From contig CAJFOL010000058.1 of the NCBI GenBank assembly GCA_904397185.1, positions 1 through 22,692 on the forward strand: a stretch of DNA of 22,692 nucleotides, in the 5' to 3' direction. Source of the DNA: an uncultured Clostridia bacterium. GTDB lineage: Bacteria; Bacillota; Clostridia; Christensenellales; UBA1242. The notes beneath the pieces were generated by a model that saw only the letters and a list, made by a program, of their open reading frames with translations, ran no database searches and was not told the DNA's origin. The position numbers and the translations under genes were made by a program. Shown piece after piece: positions 17,401-22,692 of this stretch (positions are counted from its first letter, which is position 1; each line of letters begins with the position of its first letter).

Positions 17401-19516
17401 TATCACTATTTTGCTCATCTCTAAAGACAAGACTCATATATCCACTGTTATATTCATCGGTGAACACTGATACCGCTTCGCTGTCAATTCTGAATGAAAT
17501 TGCAAGCGAACTTGTGTTGCCTTGGTCAATAGCAATCTCACCATTTTCAAGTGGCACAAATTGGTCGGTGTTGACCTCTCCCGCTGAGACTGAATCTTGA
17601 TAAAGCGATTTTTCGCAGGTCACTAAAATATATTCTTGGCTCATGACTGCTATTGAATATGTCCTATTCCCTGAGCCGTCCGTCTCTATTACTGGAACAC
17701 CATTTTCGGTAACAAGAGTGCCATAATACAACCTAAATGAGCCTGTATTTCTTAAGGTTATGCTAGAACCGACAATTGGGAAGAGTAAGAGGTTTTCGCT
17801 ATACGTTGCATATATCCCTGCAAGATCATAGTTGTAGCCACTTTCGCCTATAACACTATTTACAGTTTGGCGAACTTCATCCTTTTCCCCATCTCCAAAA
17901 TATACGAAGAATACAGGGTCTTTATAAATATTATCGCTTGGAATTTGTATTAAACTTTCTAAATTAATTGTCTCTGCACTTACATTGCCATCACTATTAT
18001 AGTCAAGCATAACATTGATATCGCTTGAATCTGTCCATTGAAGTGGTTGCTCTTGATGCTCGCTCACAGACAAAGTCACAGTATAATATGGAGGTTCGCC
18101 AAACAATGAGAATCCGCCGTCCTCGTTTTCTATAAGAAGCACAACGGTCATAGTTATGTCCGCCTCTCTTGAAGAGCGAAGTGTCCAATAACTATAGTTT
18201 AGATTTGTCACATTTGTGTTAGGCATGTAATATCTAAGTCCGTCAATCTCGACATAGTCTCCACCGCTAACTTGCAAGAATGAGTCTATGCTAGGGTCTT
18301 GTGAATTATAACTGAAATTGATTGCAATATTGCCGAGCATACCTTCTATATTGTTGCCAGAGGTTGAATATACGTTGACACCTAAAAATTCTGCCTGTTC
18401 GTCATACATATATCTATTCATGTAAAGTGTCATGCTTTGATTTGTAGATGTGGATATAGTCTGAGATGCTTTGCCCACTGTGTATCTACCTACACTTGCC
18501 ATGCCGATAGAGATATTTTGTGAGTCACCTGTTGCAAAATTTTGAGGGTCGCTATCTCCTGGAACCATTTGGTCACCCCAGTTGCCTATCCTATCAAGTA
18601 TTTGGTTGTAAAAAGCCTCATCTGTCGTTGTTTCTACCGAGCCTTCTGTCTCTATTTGGTCATTTGCATGGATGAATGTGTAACCTCTTAATGTTATACT
18701 ATCTACTGTTTGCTCGCCAGCAAGGAAGGTTACAGAATAAGGGCTGTCATATCTTGTTGTTATTGCCCCAGCATATTCGCCAGCATCAGCGACATAATAT
18801 GTATGTTTAACTCTTACGTTTTCTGGCGAGATTACACTATTTTCATTGTCGCTATATAAGTACTGACTCGATGCAGGAATAAATTTCGTATTTACCGAGA
18901 AACTCTCGCCTGTTACAATTTGATTAGTCTGCTCCCCTCTTGAGTTAGTCGTCTCTATCTCTATTCCCCATACTGGAACGTCAACTGCAATGCGAAGAGG
19001 AGCGGTTGGAGAAAGTTGGTCGTACTCGGAAGTTGCCACAAGATTTGCAATACCACCGCTTATCCAAGCGTCTTCAAGAATCTCTCCATCATCATCTCTA
19101 ATTTCGCTTGTCGAAAGAGTGACTGTAAACTCCTCTCCTATCCTAACTCTTTGAGGTACTCGAATGACACCATTGCTTATGTAACCATTTGAGGTGCTAA
19201 CACTGGTACTACCCTCAAAGGACAGTGTCACCTCGTCATTTGTGACATGGCTTGTCGATGAAGATACCGTAAGTGTAAAATCATCTACTACTTCAAGTTG
19301 AGATGTGTTTGCATTAAATAGGCTTTCATCATATGAAAAATATATGTCAGCAGGATTTATGATATTTTCTCTAAATCCGCCAGCAAGATAAACACCTAGG
19401 ACTGTTACCCCTGAGATTGAGCCTATACCTAAAATAACAAGTAGCACGGTCAGCCACACTGGCCAACTTCTTCTTGATTGTTCTTTTTTCTTCTTTTCTT
19501 TTTTCATCTTTTTCAT
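8498..19516 (-). CDS. Giant N-terminally anchored extracellular beta-sandwich protein, putative adhesin or surface filament
   Basis: About 3672 aa, roughly 400 kDa. A very basic N-terminus (KKMKKEKKKKEQSRR) leads into one transmembrane helix (about 18-44). The rest is extracellular-type sequence rich in Thr, Ser, Asn, Asp, Tyr and alternating hydrophobic residues, typical of chained Ig-like sandwiches. It is almost Cys-free (I see one, in VTCEKS). There is no LPxTG motif, choline- or SLH-type binding repeat, or second membrane segment at the C-terminus (ends NYRTVTTN), so it is held by the N-terminus with the C-terminus outward. Module ends recur (KPDVIVED, QPDVTVED, IPDYIISF, YPSVEINV), and two related units are tandem near residues 2437-2695. 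The frame opens at GTG 19525, but AAAAAGGA at 19534-19527 fits the ATG at 19516. The exact family is not recognised; an adhesion or matrix role is inference. It is first in an operon with cls. Confidence 0.85.
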   Translation of the reverse strand: MKKMKKEKKKKEQSRRSWPVWLTVLLVILGIGSISGVTVLGVYLAGGFRENIINPADIYFSYDESLFNANTSQLEVVDDFTLTVSSSTSHVTNDEVTLSFEGSTSVSTSNGYISNGVIRVPQRVRIGEEFTVTLSTSEIRDDDGEILEDAWISGGIANLVATSEYDQLSPTAPLRIAVDVPVWGIEIETTNSRGEQTNQIVTGESFSVNTKFIPASSQYLYSDNENSVISPENVRVKHTYYVADAGEYAGAITTRYDSPYSVTFLAGEQTVDSITLRGYTFIHANDQIETEGSVETTTDEAFYNQILDRIGNWGDQMVPGDSDPQNFATGDSQNISIGMASVGRYTVGKASQTISTSTNQSMTLYMNRYMYDEQAEFLGVNVYSTSGNNIEGMLGNIAINFSYNSQDPSIDSFLQVSGGDYVEIDGLRYYMPNTNVTNLNYSYWTLRSSREADITMTVVLLIENEDGGFSLFGEPPYYTVTLSVSEHQEQPLQWTDSSDINVMLDYNSDGNVSAETINLESLIQIPSDNIYKDPVFFVYFGDGEKDEVRQTVNSVIGESGYNYDLAGIYATYSENLLLFPIVGSSITLRNTGSFRLYYGTLVTENGVPVIETDGSGNRTYSIAVMSQEYILVTCEKSLYQDSVSAGEVNTDQFVPLENGEIAIDQGNTSSLAISFRIDSEAVSVFTDEYNSGYMSLVFRDEQNSDISSNFTVESSQILLDDITGDSIITYNVLVNTGVNINQTNGIYLSSVSLRYDNTEDEPIEWDMPIVDKIISIYSPIARDIRVDTTGNQTFAEYINGQTMTVNQTLGTDGNFVTSIVAGQTFNSVTNLLTALLGVDNSYVIVTDQKGRTDTLSESWQFELVAGSDINAINLNGKTFTFRQSDNAQVSLELVTIDGNASSLTNGQQLRFTVTSVGITDAESVTSWDPYPTVGYTDDQFEQSDVSNLSVTLYGAKKSDDGIDGRITLANLVKFYVGDDDYTRIRFQLSQQYLNDTTLTDEMIFDLFNSDNGMIILYDGNGDVVDLNTEDYNNAQSIKQRLSGQEITAIEFRNNFAIDHIIRFSITDTGNNGAINSTLSLTLRSAYTLSGENYPTDVNNPLYAHVETDMINKVTNNYFAYLGNDTYPTEIESLYQTDGNTSDIYYIVSSGSGYILVNGDEFDDTETAEAQSVGEFDRTNGNIKFYDFWNVESRNFAVTFTPEGDNYFTLDRVIQFNVTRDLAVESLNNTYYIISGKEYYVTDDFISVYRKSEENSAEGDRTDLPESLTRVYEFGDYFDVIFTNNHYQIEKKDNSPFLFEYNQKALSTTLRVYYVDENNDGERILLGQVNIPIELYSGSMQPDVTVEDYDVYGEIASMLSYNNKDSITAQLQSVGDGEYIMVQQGTWFLSSTFVSGSEYSIYANMIDSEGNWLDSYYDAYENTSKGGTDLTFKNNQSRILQGLGENVYLVLYFGSPNDNSAPSFPGTTAVMYVPLIISSIGFDYVNYDLSQFSSYSESDKLEIAITDPNSYIVNGTYSGPYVEITAGQQQTIMTQYNFTDEVTTSGLYLLNGYSFTASFAYHPLTTSSYLSTSENIIKDQWIDSVDGKQIGQMILNHLSSSYQDFYFAVKYTITSTSESRDFFIVYKVKPDVIVEDSVYAYNKNSQTAAEYLQGQQNVEGTVDFDEIFGSSTLAENQKRFSITKKIDIISVDSQVNTLLNLDIESREMRLWIGLVKGGEEVEKLLVTAERPEEGLFSLDLASRFDEEIEEGDTINISILSGDGKIYYSDLLMLLSLNETNTVESVTVGDIQYTREEDWQEYIDIYFSSDMSEMYYTPLTSEQITVIVRHSYDGGVDREQLSVIGGEQYYQFVINSTTFNYSVRFTATTQDGEEQFTTSSSNQTFTWDNLIYSNENDEITATMDIHLLQGVDAGSQGYEEVWNRLHIALTDETTTSGDEISESALDMTKDDGNGHVGFTYDSSQDGDGKLTLYFSDYITSARTLSFTIYTEQGYLATLNVEVEATASYQIKEGSSTDILGGTTPNFSSIFDIKLNNGSDVITIAPENYDVTATVLSSTEYQNFSGEDFVKFESDNNGGKFIVANLLRDYQVTFLFTVTFKASDNNTMEGYVDKQFAFSSTVTLKRNIQYNTSVNGGNVIAGQSKPIAGIFRENGIVDGEEDITQTIYYGSSTSQAYNSIYNGNEILTNFVASQTNADINLTVRVYFNYDNVTIDDANRDEVPYQEFNMTYSLSIYPSVEINVNYPTPSEDGEELSLEYINSGSTYENLLDNFLLHSPIFGNDWRVVIAPAMQNGETITYDYDNPLMTATKGGEIYEEDEEPNLLETSDLRIAVYSQQNATVYATTSDGETSEEENYASSETIPNNATDLRLIRGTLTTSTDNSQEIVDDMGTSTIRFSITYQGVLVYYDVQLLTNTLSLQVNNVTKNTASGSGPVASVTYSPSLSLQGDYRLVYTDERNFYASSPINITSENAGTSANIELGYNMASNGVNFRYVGTYQGSSFTFADGQTNGLITNATEETNLGTNVDANNTVFENINLAYVNYETSYIDQTNLTNSLFAKSRLAQLSINSSLSRTGSYYLVFTDGENYYASYSQYFNSSDAGRTINVDLGYSMAEQNTVDGVTTYGENYTYVGAFLVTNFETNDITISSGSESAQAGTIIKSNGDKVTADEISLLGVNHDANNAMFDSVELISRVQLIYGGLEDNISVDYSFYGQYLSELKLNELQANDIDTIKSVKLFNSDLPIDDGSNQTSISVNATYYYYPTIDINVDSAISGLYSLQILETNNEYESMVSEFGVRHPSTGQLVNVGDFGGDRASLELQVIDYNSEDASIDASTHSILAGYLRTFNETEFKYQTTVNREYLRPSAITSAGRYAYDYRLLPLGADNQGDLVLLKISYRVQLQADGTSVSKDFYVVVKIIPDYIISFGGNVTDFTEETVEGDVISNVNNKYDIISNNNSDSEYSAFTLTKDSNASDDDGYVSVKHANGDTAVRNAELATDNFTITMTVPGGVVDGVTYNDEENVNQKLSGDLSSAKWSYNEDTGVYTLNQDSTTLFESAKKVIFGTQYYMIEAVDNYGFKYAVYFSLVSQYDEPYIAGRNITLTEGSMFDIGAQYKQLSVTTIQDNDSTSYYINDQYTDPDVTDGNITLIEIFGIQAHYFDTDPSGIGGLNKNGNYGYVISDDDSSQWPNYSEYEENGYFNVPLIDFVTVDSINFYDSEDNQVVQQPIDLSGESYSLATTREGVFNGLSKTPRDVYTSNNAILTVPRLTSTDLFEDSNQAQVTMVIRLKYASADNTAIEYYDLATTVTIIREVNISMNEKSSPVRDGEAFTVSREFNVASGSGDLNASGVKYINDTLEVLVNAYSTTTFQLAMDGRTVSRSITNGRSVARTEYISISQLFGQNVNEDDEITIIPQDNNAQFYYVTNDQYGNIINNHFVPATDEDGVLLVSSTTGTYFVYRVENGMQSSVNNYIDVSKITNDVVYVDDRSLIDNARKYYNVRKYYILDVTFTGDTGGEITYTYRTSKNYVVTGYYFGLSRAIEGDMVMNLLGATNNDGVITSQFSQWNRSFTMTTANADLEGVLDNSKNNYLNYLEFIIDTASDPNASGNASIDDNGTITYNDNFTYNEYIRVVVRMRVSGADRTFKTKDDTFIEMDTLRLGWDTNYRTVTTN
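11434..12208 (-). repeat. Tandem protein-level repeat inside the giant surface protein
   Basis: Two adjacent related units: A at about 12208-11897 and B at about 11818-11434. Each begins with a G-x-Y-x-LV-[YF]-TD strand (QGDYRLVYTDERNFYASS versus TGSYYLVFTDGENYYASY). Then comes a segment ending ELGYNMAS or DLGYSMAE, a YVG[TA][YF] strand, and a closing LGxNxDANN block (VDANNTVFENINLAYV versus HDANNAMFDSVELISRV). Identity is visible at the protein level but not as long exact DNA, so the duplication is old. A weaker third unit may follow at about 11230-11000 (SGLYSLQILETNNEYESMVS). Confidence 0.7.
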
Positions 19517-19560
19517 ATAAGACACATCCTTTTTGAGAGAGTTTACATTTATACATCTTT

Positions 19561-19589
19561 ATTATAATTTTTTAATGAAAAAAAATCAA
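19561..19589 (-). promoter_or_regulatory. Promoter of the giant protein/cls operon
   Basis: Minus-strand -35 box TTGATT at 19589-19584, a 17-nt spacer, and perfect -10 box TATAAT at 19566-19561. The expected start of transcription near 19554 leaves a leader of about 38 nt that includes the AAAAAGGA ribosome binding site. The surrounding 19557-19705 stretch is extremely AT-rich and holds other TATAAT-like words, so further start points are possible. Confidence 0.65.
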
Positions 19590-19709
19590 ATAATTTTCGC
19601 TTTTTATCAAATATATATTTATTATAATTATTTATTATTTTTTTATTAATCTTTATTTTAATTAATCAACATAATTTCGCCTAATTCTTTTTTATAATTA
19701 CACTTGCAC

Positions 19710-19738
19710 TTGACTTTTAACTGCAATTTCAGTATAAT
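19710..19738 (+). promoter_or_regulatory. Promoter of the ABC-F gene
   Basis: TTGACT at 19710-19715, a 17-nt spacer and TATAAT at 19733-19738 form a near-perfect sigma-A-type promoter. The start point is near 19745, so the leader is only about 14 nt and consists almost entirely of the AAAGGAG ribosome binding site at 19747-19753. This short leader leaves no room for the attenuator that often regulates resistance-type ABC-F genes. Confidence 0.8.
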
Positions 19739-19758
19739 GGCTCGTAAAAGGAGAAAAC

Positions 19759-21345
19759 ATGATACAAGTAAGCAATATATCCCTTGCCTTTGGCGGAAGA
19801 GTGTTATATAAAGATGTCAACTTAAAATTCACAAAAGGCAACTGCTACGGCATAATTGGTGCGAACGGGGCTGGAAAATCTACCTTCCTTAAAATTTTGA
19901 CTGGAGAAATTGAGCCTAACACTGGCGAAGTCTTTATCACACCTGGTGAGCGAATGAGTGTGCTTGCTCAAAACCAAAATGCATATGATAGTGAAACTGT
20001 GCTTGATACCGTTCTGCTTGGGCATAAAAGGCTGATGGAGGTACAGAAAGAAAAGGATGCTCTCTATGCAAAACCTGACTTTACAGATGAGGACGGCATT
20101 AGAGCAGGCGAACTTGAGACAGAATTTGCCGAACTTGGTGGCTGGGAGGCAGAAAGCGAGGCAAAGACACTACTACAAAACCTAGGAATTGGTGAAGATT
20201 TATTTTACAAACAAATGGCAGACGTTGACCCAAAGGAAAAGGTCAAAGTACTTTTAGCACAGGCACTATTTGGCAACCCTGACATCCTCGTCCTAGACGA
20301 GCCTACCAACAACCTCGACTTTAAAACCGTTCGATGGCTCGAAGACTTCTTACTTGACTTTGAAAACTGTGTTATCATCGTGTCACACAACCGACACTTT
20401 TTAAATAAAGTTTGCACACATATCTGCGATGTCGATTATGGCAAAATCAATATGTATATTGGTAATTACGACTTCTGGTATGAGTCAAGTCAACTTATCT
20501 TAAGACAGATGAAAGACCAAAACAAAAAGGCAGAACAGAGGGCAAAGGAACTCAAAGAATTTATCGCTCGTTTCTCTGCTAATGCTTCAAAGTCGAAGCA
20601 GGCGACAAGCAGAAAAAGAGAACTTGAAAAATTGACCATTGAGGACATAAAGCCATCTTCAAGAAAGTACCCATATATCAATTTTGAATACACACAAGAG
20701 ATAGGTAAAGAGGTTTTAAAAGTTGAAGGACTGAGCAAGGCTGGAATGTTCAAAAAACTTAACTTTAACATTGAAAAAGGGCAAAAAGTCGCTTTTTTTG
20801 CAAAAAATAGCCAAATTTTAACCACTTTATTCAATATTATTTTAGGGAAAGAAAAACAAGACAGTGGAAATGTGTTTGTTGGAAAAACAATAAAAGTCAC
20901 CAATCTTCCACAAAATAACAATGATTTTTTTGAAGGCAATACAAACTCAATTGTCGATTGGCTGAGACAATATTCTAAGGACCAAAATGAAACATATATA
21001 CGTAGTTGGCTTGGAAGAATGCTCTTCACTGGCGAAGAAAACTTGAAGCCTGCAAATGTTCTCTCTGGTGGCGAACGAGTAAGGTGTATGCTTGCAAAAA
21101 TGATGCTTGAACAAGGCAATTTATTGATTTTTGACGAACCTACAAACCACCTTGACCTTGAAAGTATCACCGCCCTTAATAAAGGTATGCAAAACTTTAG
21201 GGGAAACATCCTGTTTGCAACACATGACCAAGAGATTATTGAAACAGTTGCCAATAGAATAATTGATATAATTGATGAGGACCACTATAACGATTTTACT
21301 GGAACATACGAAGAATATCTCGAGTATCTTGAAAAAAAACAATAA
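19759..21345 (+). CDS. ykpA: ABC-F family ATPase, YkpA/YbiT type translation factor
   Basis: A 528-aa soluble twin-ATPase without membrane segments. ABC-F proteins bind the ribosomal E site and relieve stalled or poorly initiating ribosomes. Domain 1 has Walker A GANGAGKST (34-42), Walker B LVLDEPTNNLD and a switch His in VSHNRHF. Its signature is degenerate (DPKEKVKVLLAQALF) as in YkpA/YbiT. After the linker (FSANASKSKQATSRKRE, about 272-288), domain 2 has a normal LSGGERVRCML signature and LIFDEPTNHLDLES. Its Walker A is replaced by FAKNSQILTTLF, also as I recall for Bacillus YkpA. The linker is of the usual housekeeping length, so this is not an obvious antibiotic-resistance ABC-F. The ATG start is fixed by AAAGGAG. 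It is a single-gene transcript, divergent from the giant protein operon. Confidence 0.93.
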   Translation: MIQVSNISLAFGGRVLYKDVNLKFTKGNCYGIIGANGAGKSTFLKILTGEIEPNTGEVFITPGERMSVLAQNQNAYDSETVLDTVLLGHKRLMEVQKEKDALYAKPDFTDEDGIRAGELETEFAELGGWEAESEAKTLLQNLGIGEDLFYKQMADVDPKEKVKVLLAQALFGNPDILVLDEPTNNLDFKTVRWLEDFLLDFENCVIIVSHNRHFLNKVCTHICDVDYGKINMYIGNYDFWYESSQLILRQMKDQNKKAEQRAKELKEFIARFSANASKSKQATSRKRELEKLTIEDIKPSSRKYPYINFEYTQEIGKEVLKVEGLSKAGMFKKLNFNIEKGQKVAFFAKNSQILTTLFNIILGKEKQDSGNVFVGKTIKVTNLPQNNNDFFEGNTNSIVDWLRQYSKDQNETYIRSWLGRMLFTGEENLKPANVLSGGERVRCMLAKMMLEQGNLLIFDEPTNHLDLESITALNKGMQNFRGNILFATHDQEIIETVANRIIDIIDEDHYNDFTGTYEEYLEYLEKKQ

Positions 21346-21359
21346 AAATACAAAAAAAT

Positions 21360-21389
21360 AATGCAAAAATTCAATTTTTTGCATTTTTT
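21360..21389 (+). terminator. Intrinsic terminator of the ABC-F gene
   Basis: AATGCAAAAA at 21360-21369 pairs with TTTTTGCATT at 21376-21385 across a 6-nt loop, then more T residues follow. It begins 14 nt after the ABC-F stop codon. The GC content is low but the A/T tract arrangement is typical. Confidence 0.7.
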
Positions 21390-21448
21390 ATTTAATTTTT
21401 ATACAATTATTAAAAAATTAAAATTAATAAATAAAATAAATAACAAAA

Positions 21449-21488
21449 AAAATAGAGTGTAAATAAATCAAAAATTACACTCTATTTT
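21449..21488 (-). terminator. Strong hairpin terminator of the 298-aa gene, probably bidirectional
   Basis: AAAATAGAGTGTAA at 21449-21462 and TTACACTCTATTTT at 21475-21488 form a perfect 14-bp stem with a 12-nt loop. On the minus strand it is followed by a run of eight T residues, and it lies 11 nt past the stop codon of the minus-strand gene. On the plus strand it gives a second stop for ABC-F read-through. The bases between the two hairpins (21390-21448) are nearly pure A/T with no other feature. Confidence 0.8.
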
Positions 21489-21499
21489 AATATAATTTT

Positions 21500-22396
21500 T
21501 TATTCATTTTCTTGATAATCATCATTTATTACAATATTAAGTTCATCAGAAAATTCATTGCTATTTTTTGAAAATTTAACCAAGAGGGTCTGTTCTAAAA
21601 GGTCATCACGGTCAACGTCTTTAATCACTTTTTCAAAATCTTCACCCTTGTCAAGACGTTCCAGCAAATGCAAAACCTTTAAAAGTGTCAAACTTGCCTT
21701 TTTATCATTTTGATATACGTAGCAACATTTTTCCCATAGTCCATGCAAATGTTGTGGTATAACCTTTTCTCCCCTAGCGACAATATTGTCTAATTTATCT
21801 CCTCTTAGAGCATTTCTGTACTCTCTTTGTCTGTTAAACAAACAGGCTTCCTTGTATTCTTCATAGTCCGTTTTTGTCATACCATAAACTTTGCCATAAA
21901 TTGTGTTTTCATCGTCCAAACGAGTGAAAAGTTGTGCATTTTTATAACTAAAGACGAAATTTCTTTTGCTAGCCTTTGCCTCATTAAACTTTTGTAGTAG
22001 CATTTCAAATTCACCCTCAAATGGTGCTTTCATTGCGCTCAACATTGTCTGTGCATTTGAAAAACATTTGTTTACTCTATAACTACGGCTCAGCCCTTTT
22101 CCAAATTGCTCTACATGAAAGATTGCCTTTTCTGCAAAATTGTAATGTTCTCTTTGCAGTCTTTCTGGCAATTGACTAAAATATGCATGAAGGATATCAA
22201 CTTCCCACTTGCCGTCACCTGCTTTACGATAGACTGAAGGTATAAATTCTTCTTCGCTCAGGCTGTCAAGTTTTTGCTCAAGTTTTTGGTCTTCTACCTT
22301 CTCCCAAACTCTATGGTCGCCTAAAAGTCCTATGGTATCTCTCTTCCAGTCTTCATAATCGGCAAATGCCACATTTTCAATTAAGATATTATTCAT
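21500..22396 (-). CDS. Hypothetical cytosolic protein, family not recognised
   Basis: A 298-aa protein with no signal peptide, membrane segment or Cys-based metal motif. It is highly charged and mostly helical. Notable stretches are EDWKRDTIGLLGDHRVWEKV near the N-terminus, a central helix around HYNFAEKAIFHVEQFGKGL, and an acidic C-terminal tail (IVINDDYQENE). I recognise no catalytic motif and assign no function. The frame is open further upstream to an ATG at 22519, but that would run through the promoter. The ATG at 22396 has an AGAGGTG ribosome binding site and a consensus promoter right behind it, so this start is preferred. It is a single-gene unit between a strong terminator and its own promoter, divergent from the T-box leader. 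Confidence 0.75.
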   Translation of the reverse strand: MNNILIENVAFADYEDWKRDTIGLLGDHRVWEKVEDQKLEQKLDSLSEEEFIPSVYRKAGDGKWEVDILHAYFSQLPERLQREHYNFAEKAIFHVEQFGKGLSRSYRVNKCFSNAQTMLSAMKAPFEGEFEMLLQKFNEAKASKRNFVFSYKNAQLFTRLDDENTIYGKVYGMTKTDYEEYKEACLFNRQREYRNALRGDKLDNIVARGEKVIPQHLHGLWEKCCYVYQNDKKASLTLLKVLHLLERLDKGEDFEKVIKDVDRDDLLEQTLLVKFSKNSNEFSDELNIVINDDYQENE

Positions 22397-22412
22397 ATTC
22401 ACCTCTATAACA

Positions 22413-22440
22413 ATTATACCTTTAAAAAATAAATTGTCAA
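22413..22440 (-). promoter_or_regulatory. Consensus promoter of the 298-aa gene
   Basis: Perfect -35 box TTGACA at 22440-22435 and perfect -10 box TATAAT at 22418-22413, with a 16-nt spacer, on the minus strand. The start point is near 22406, giving a 10-nt leader with the ribosome binding site. This rules out the longer start at 22519 for this transcript. Confidence 0.8.
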
Positions 22441-22533
22441 TATGGAAAAATGATTTTTTTGCTCTTGCAGTCAAATATACACTTAAAAAAACACCTTTTA
22501 ACTTAACATTTGTTGCCATTTTGCTAAATTTGT

Positions 22534-22561
22534 TTGACTTTTCTCGTTTTTATGTTATAAT
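22534..22561 (+). promoter_or_regulatory. Promoter of the T-box leader
   Basis: TTGACT at 22534-22539, a 16-nt spacer and perfect TATAAT at 22556-22561. The predicted start is near 22568. The sequence upstream is A/T-rich and shows no leader-like structure, so the RNA leader probably begins here. Confidence 0.7.
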
Positions 22562-22567
22562 TATCAT

Positions 22568-22692
22568 AGCATTGATGGAATTGGCAACTCCGGAGCAAAA
22601 CGCGTGTCGGCGTAAAGACTTTAATTGAGGCGTTAATTAAACGTAAATTAGGGTGGAACAGCGAATATAATCTATCTCGCCCCTATGCATGA
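22568..22692 (+). promoter_or_regulatory. T-box riboswitch leader, compact, 3' end cut by the window
   Basis: AGGGTGGAACAGCG at 22650-22663 matches the 14-nt T-box (AGGGTGGNACCGCG) with one change. Its partner TCGCCCCT at 22677-22684 completes the antiterminator (AGGG/CCCT and GCGA/TCGC). The next bases, ATGCATGA, may be the loop side of a terminator whose 3' half lies outside. T-boxes sense uncharged tRNA and control aminoacyl-tRNA synthetase, amino-acid synthesis or transport genes. TGGA at 22654-22657 would pair with an acceptor end whose discriminator base is U, as in tRNA-Gly and tRNA-Cys. A short hairpin at 22577-22591 shows GGC (Gly codon) in its loop. Only about 82 nt precede the T-box, far shorter than a normal stem I region. 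Glycine specificity is tentative. Confidence 0.65.

Noticed and set aside
19517..19525. GTG start for the giant protein at 19525
   Set aside because: The AAAAAGGA site ends 1 nt from that GTG, too close to use; it is about 10 nt from the ATG at 19516.
9119..19556. Many 60-100-codon frames on either strand inside the giant gene
   Set aside because: None has a ribosome binding site or recognisable domain; they arise because the long gene has few stop codons in other frames.
20490..21254. 254-codon minus-strand open frame opposite the ABC-F gene
   Set aside because: It is antisense to a clearly conserved ATPase, has no ribosome binding site and reads as an amino-acid mix typical of a shadow frame.
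19759..21345. ABC-F gene as an antibiotic-resistance determinant
   Set aside because: Its linker, degenerate first signature and degenerate second Walker A match the housekeeping YkpA/YbiT group, and there is no attenuator leader.
22397..22519. Upstream extension of the 298-aa gene to the ATG at 22519
   Set aside because: It would translate through a consensus promoter whose start point lies inside the extension; AGAGGTG precedes the ATG at 22396.
1..22692. CRISPR array, insertion sequence, prophage or integration site
   Set aside because: I found no regularly spaced direct repeats, no transposase, integrase or phage structural genes, and no tRNA-associated attachment repeats.

Overview
The window is low-GC DNA from what looks like a strictly anaerobic, uncultured Bacillota of Clostridia type. 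The reasons are strong purine-rich Shine-Dalgarno sites, near-consensus sigma-A promoters (TTGACA/TATAAT, spacers 16-17), AT-rich intergenic spacers, a T-box leader, a YkpA/YbiT-type ABC-F protein and a canonical desulfoferrodoxin (superoxide reductase). The recognisable genes end in TAA or TAG and use TGG for Trp, so nothing points to a recoded TGA. I cannot place the organism at genus level. There are no IS elements, CRISPR arrays, rRNA or tRNA genes.

Layout from left to right. (1) 1-1151: a small minus-strand regulatory operon. A 117-aa two-helix membrane protein is followed by a TetR-type regulator, a weak hairpin terminator, and the start of a possibly frameshifted further gene that runs off the edge. 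A perfect 12-bp inverted repeat brackets the operon's first start codon and reaches its promoter. (2) 1247-3194: superoxide reductase with its own promoter, then a membrane-anchored Ig-like/DUF5011-type protein overlapping a membrane-anchored ComEC-like metallo-beta-lactamase-fold protein. (3) 3201-5398: a 720-aa U32-family (RlhA/TrhP-like) iron-sulfur protein whose promoter predicts a leaderless mRNA. (4) 5485-6732: a divergent 415-aa ferritin-like protein with three possible metal-binding helices. (5) 6733-7018: A-rich spacer with a long hairpin between convergent genes. (6) 7019-19589: about half the window, a two-gene operon of a giant (about 3672 aa) N-terminally anchored extracellular beta-sandwich protein followed by cardiolipin synthase. 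(7) 19710-21389: the ABC-F translation factor with an excellent promoter and terminator. (8) 21449-22440: an unrecognised 298-aa cytosolic protein. (9) 22534-22692: a promoter and an unusually compact T-box leader, cut by the window edge before its downstream gene.

How the genes may work together: superoxide reductase, the ferritin-like protein and the U32 Fe-S protein are adjacent and fit an anaerobe's defence against oxygen and iron stress, although each appears to have its own promoter. The giant protein and cardiolipin synthase share a transcript and both act at the cell envelope. The Ig-like/MBL pair also appears to act outside the membrane. The most interesting candidates for new biology are the giant surface protein with its repeated modules, the miniature T-box leader, and the Ig-like/MBL membrane pair. 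All functional statements rest on motif recognition by eye; no database search was run.
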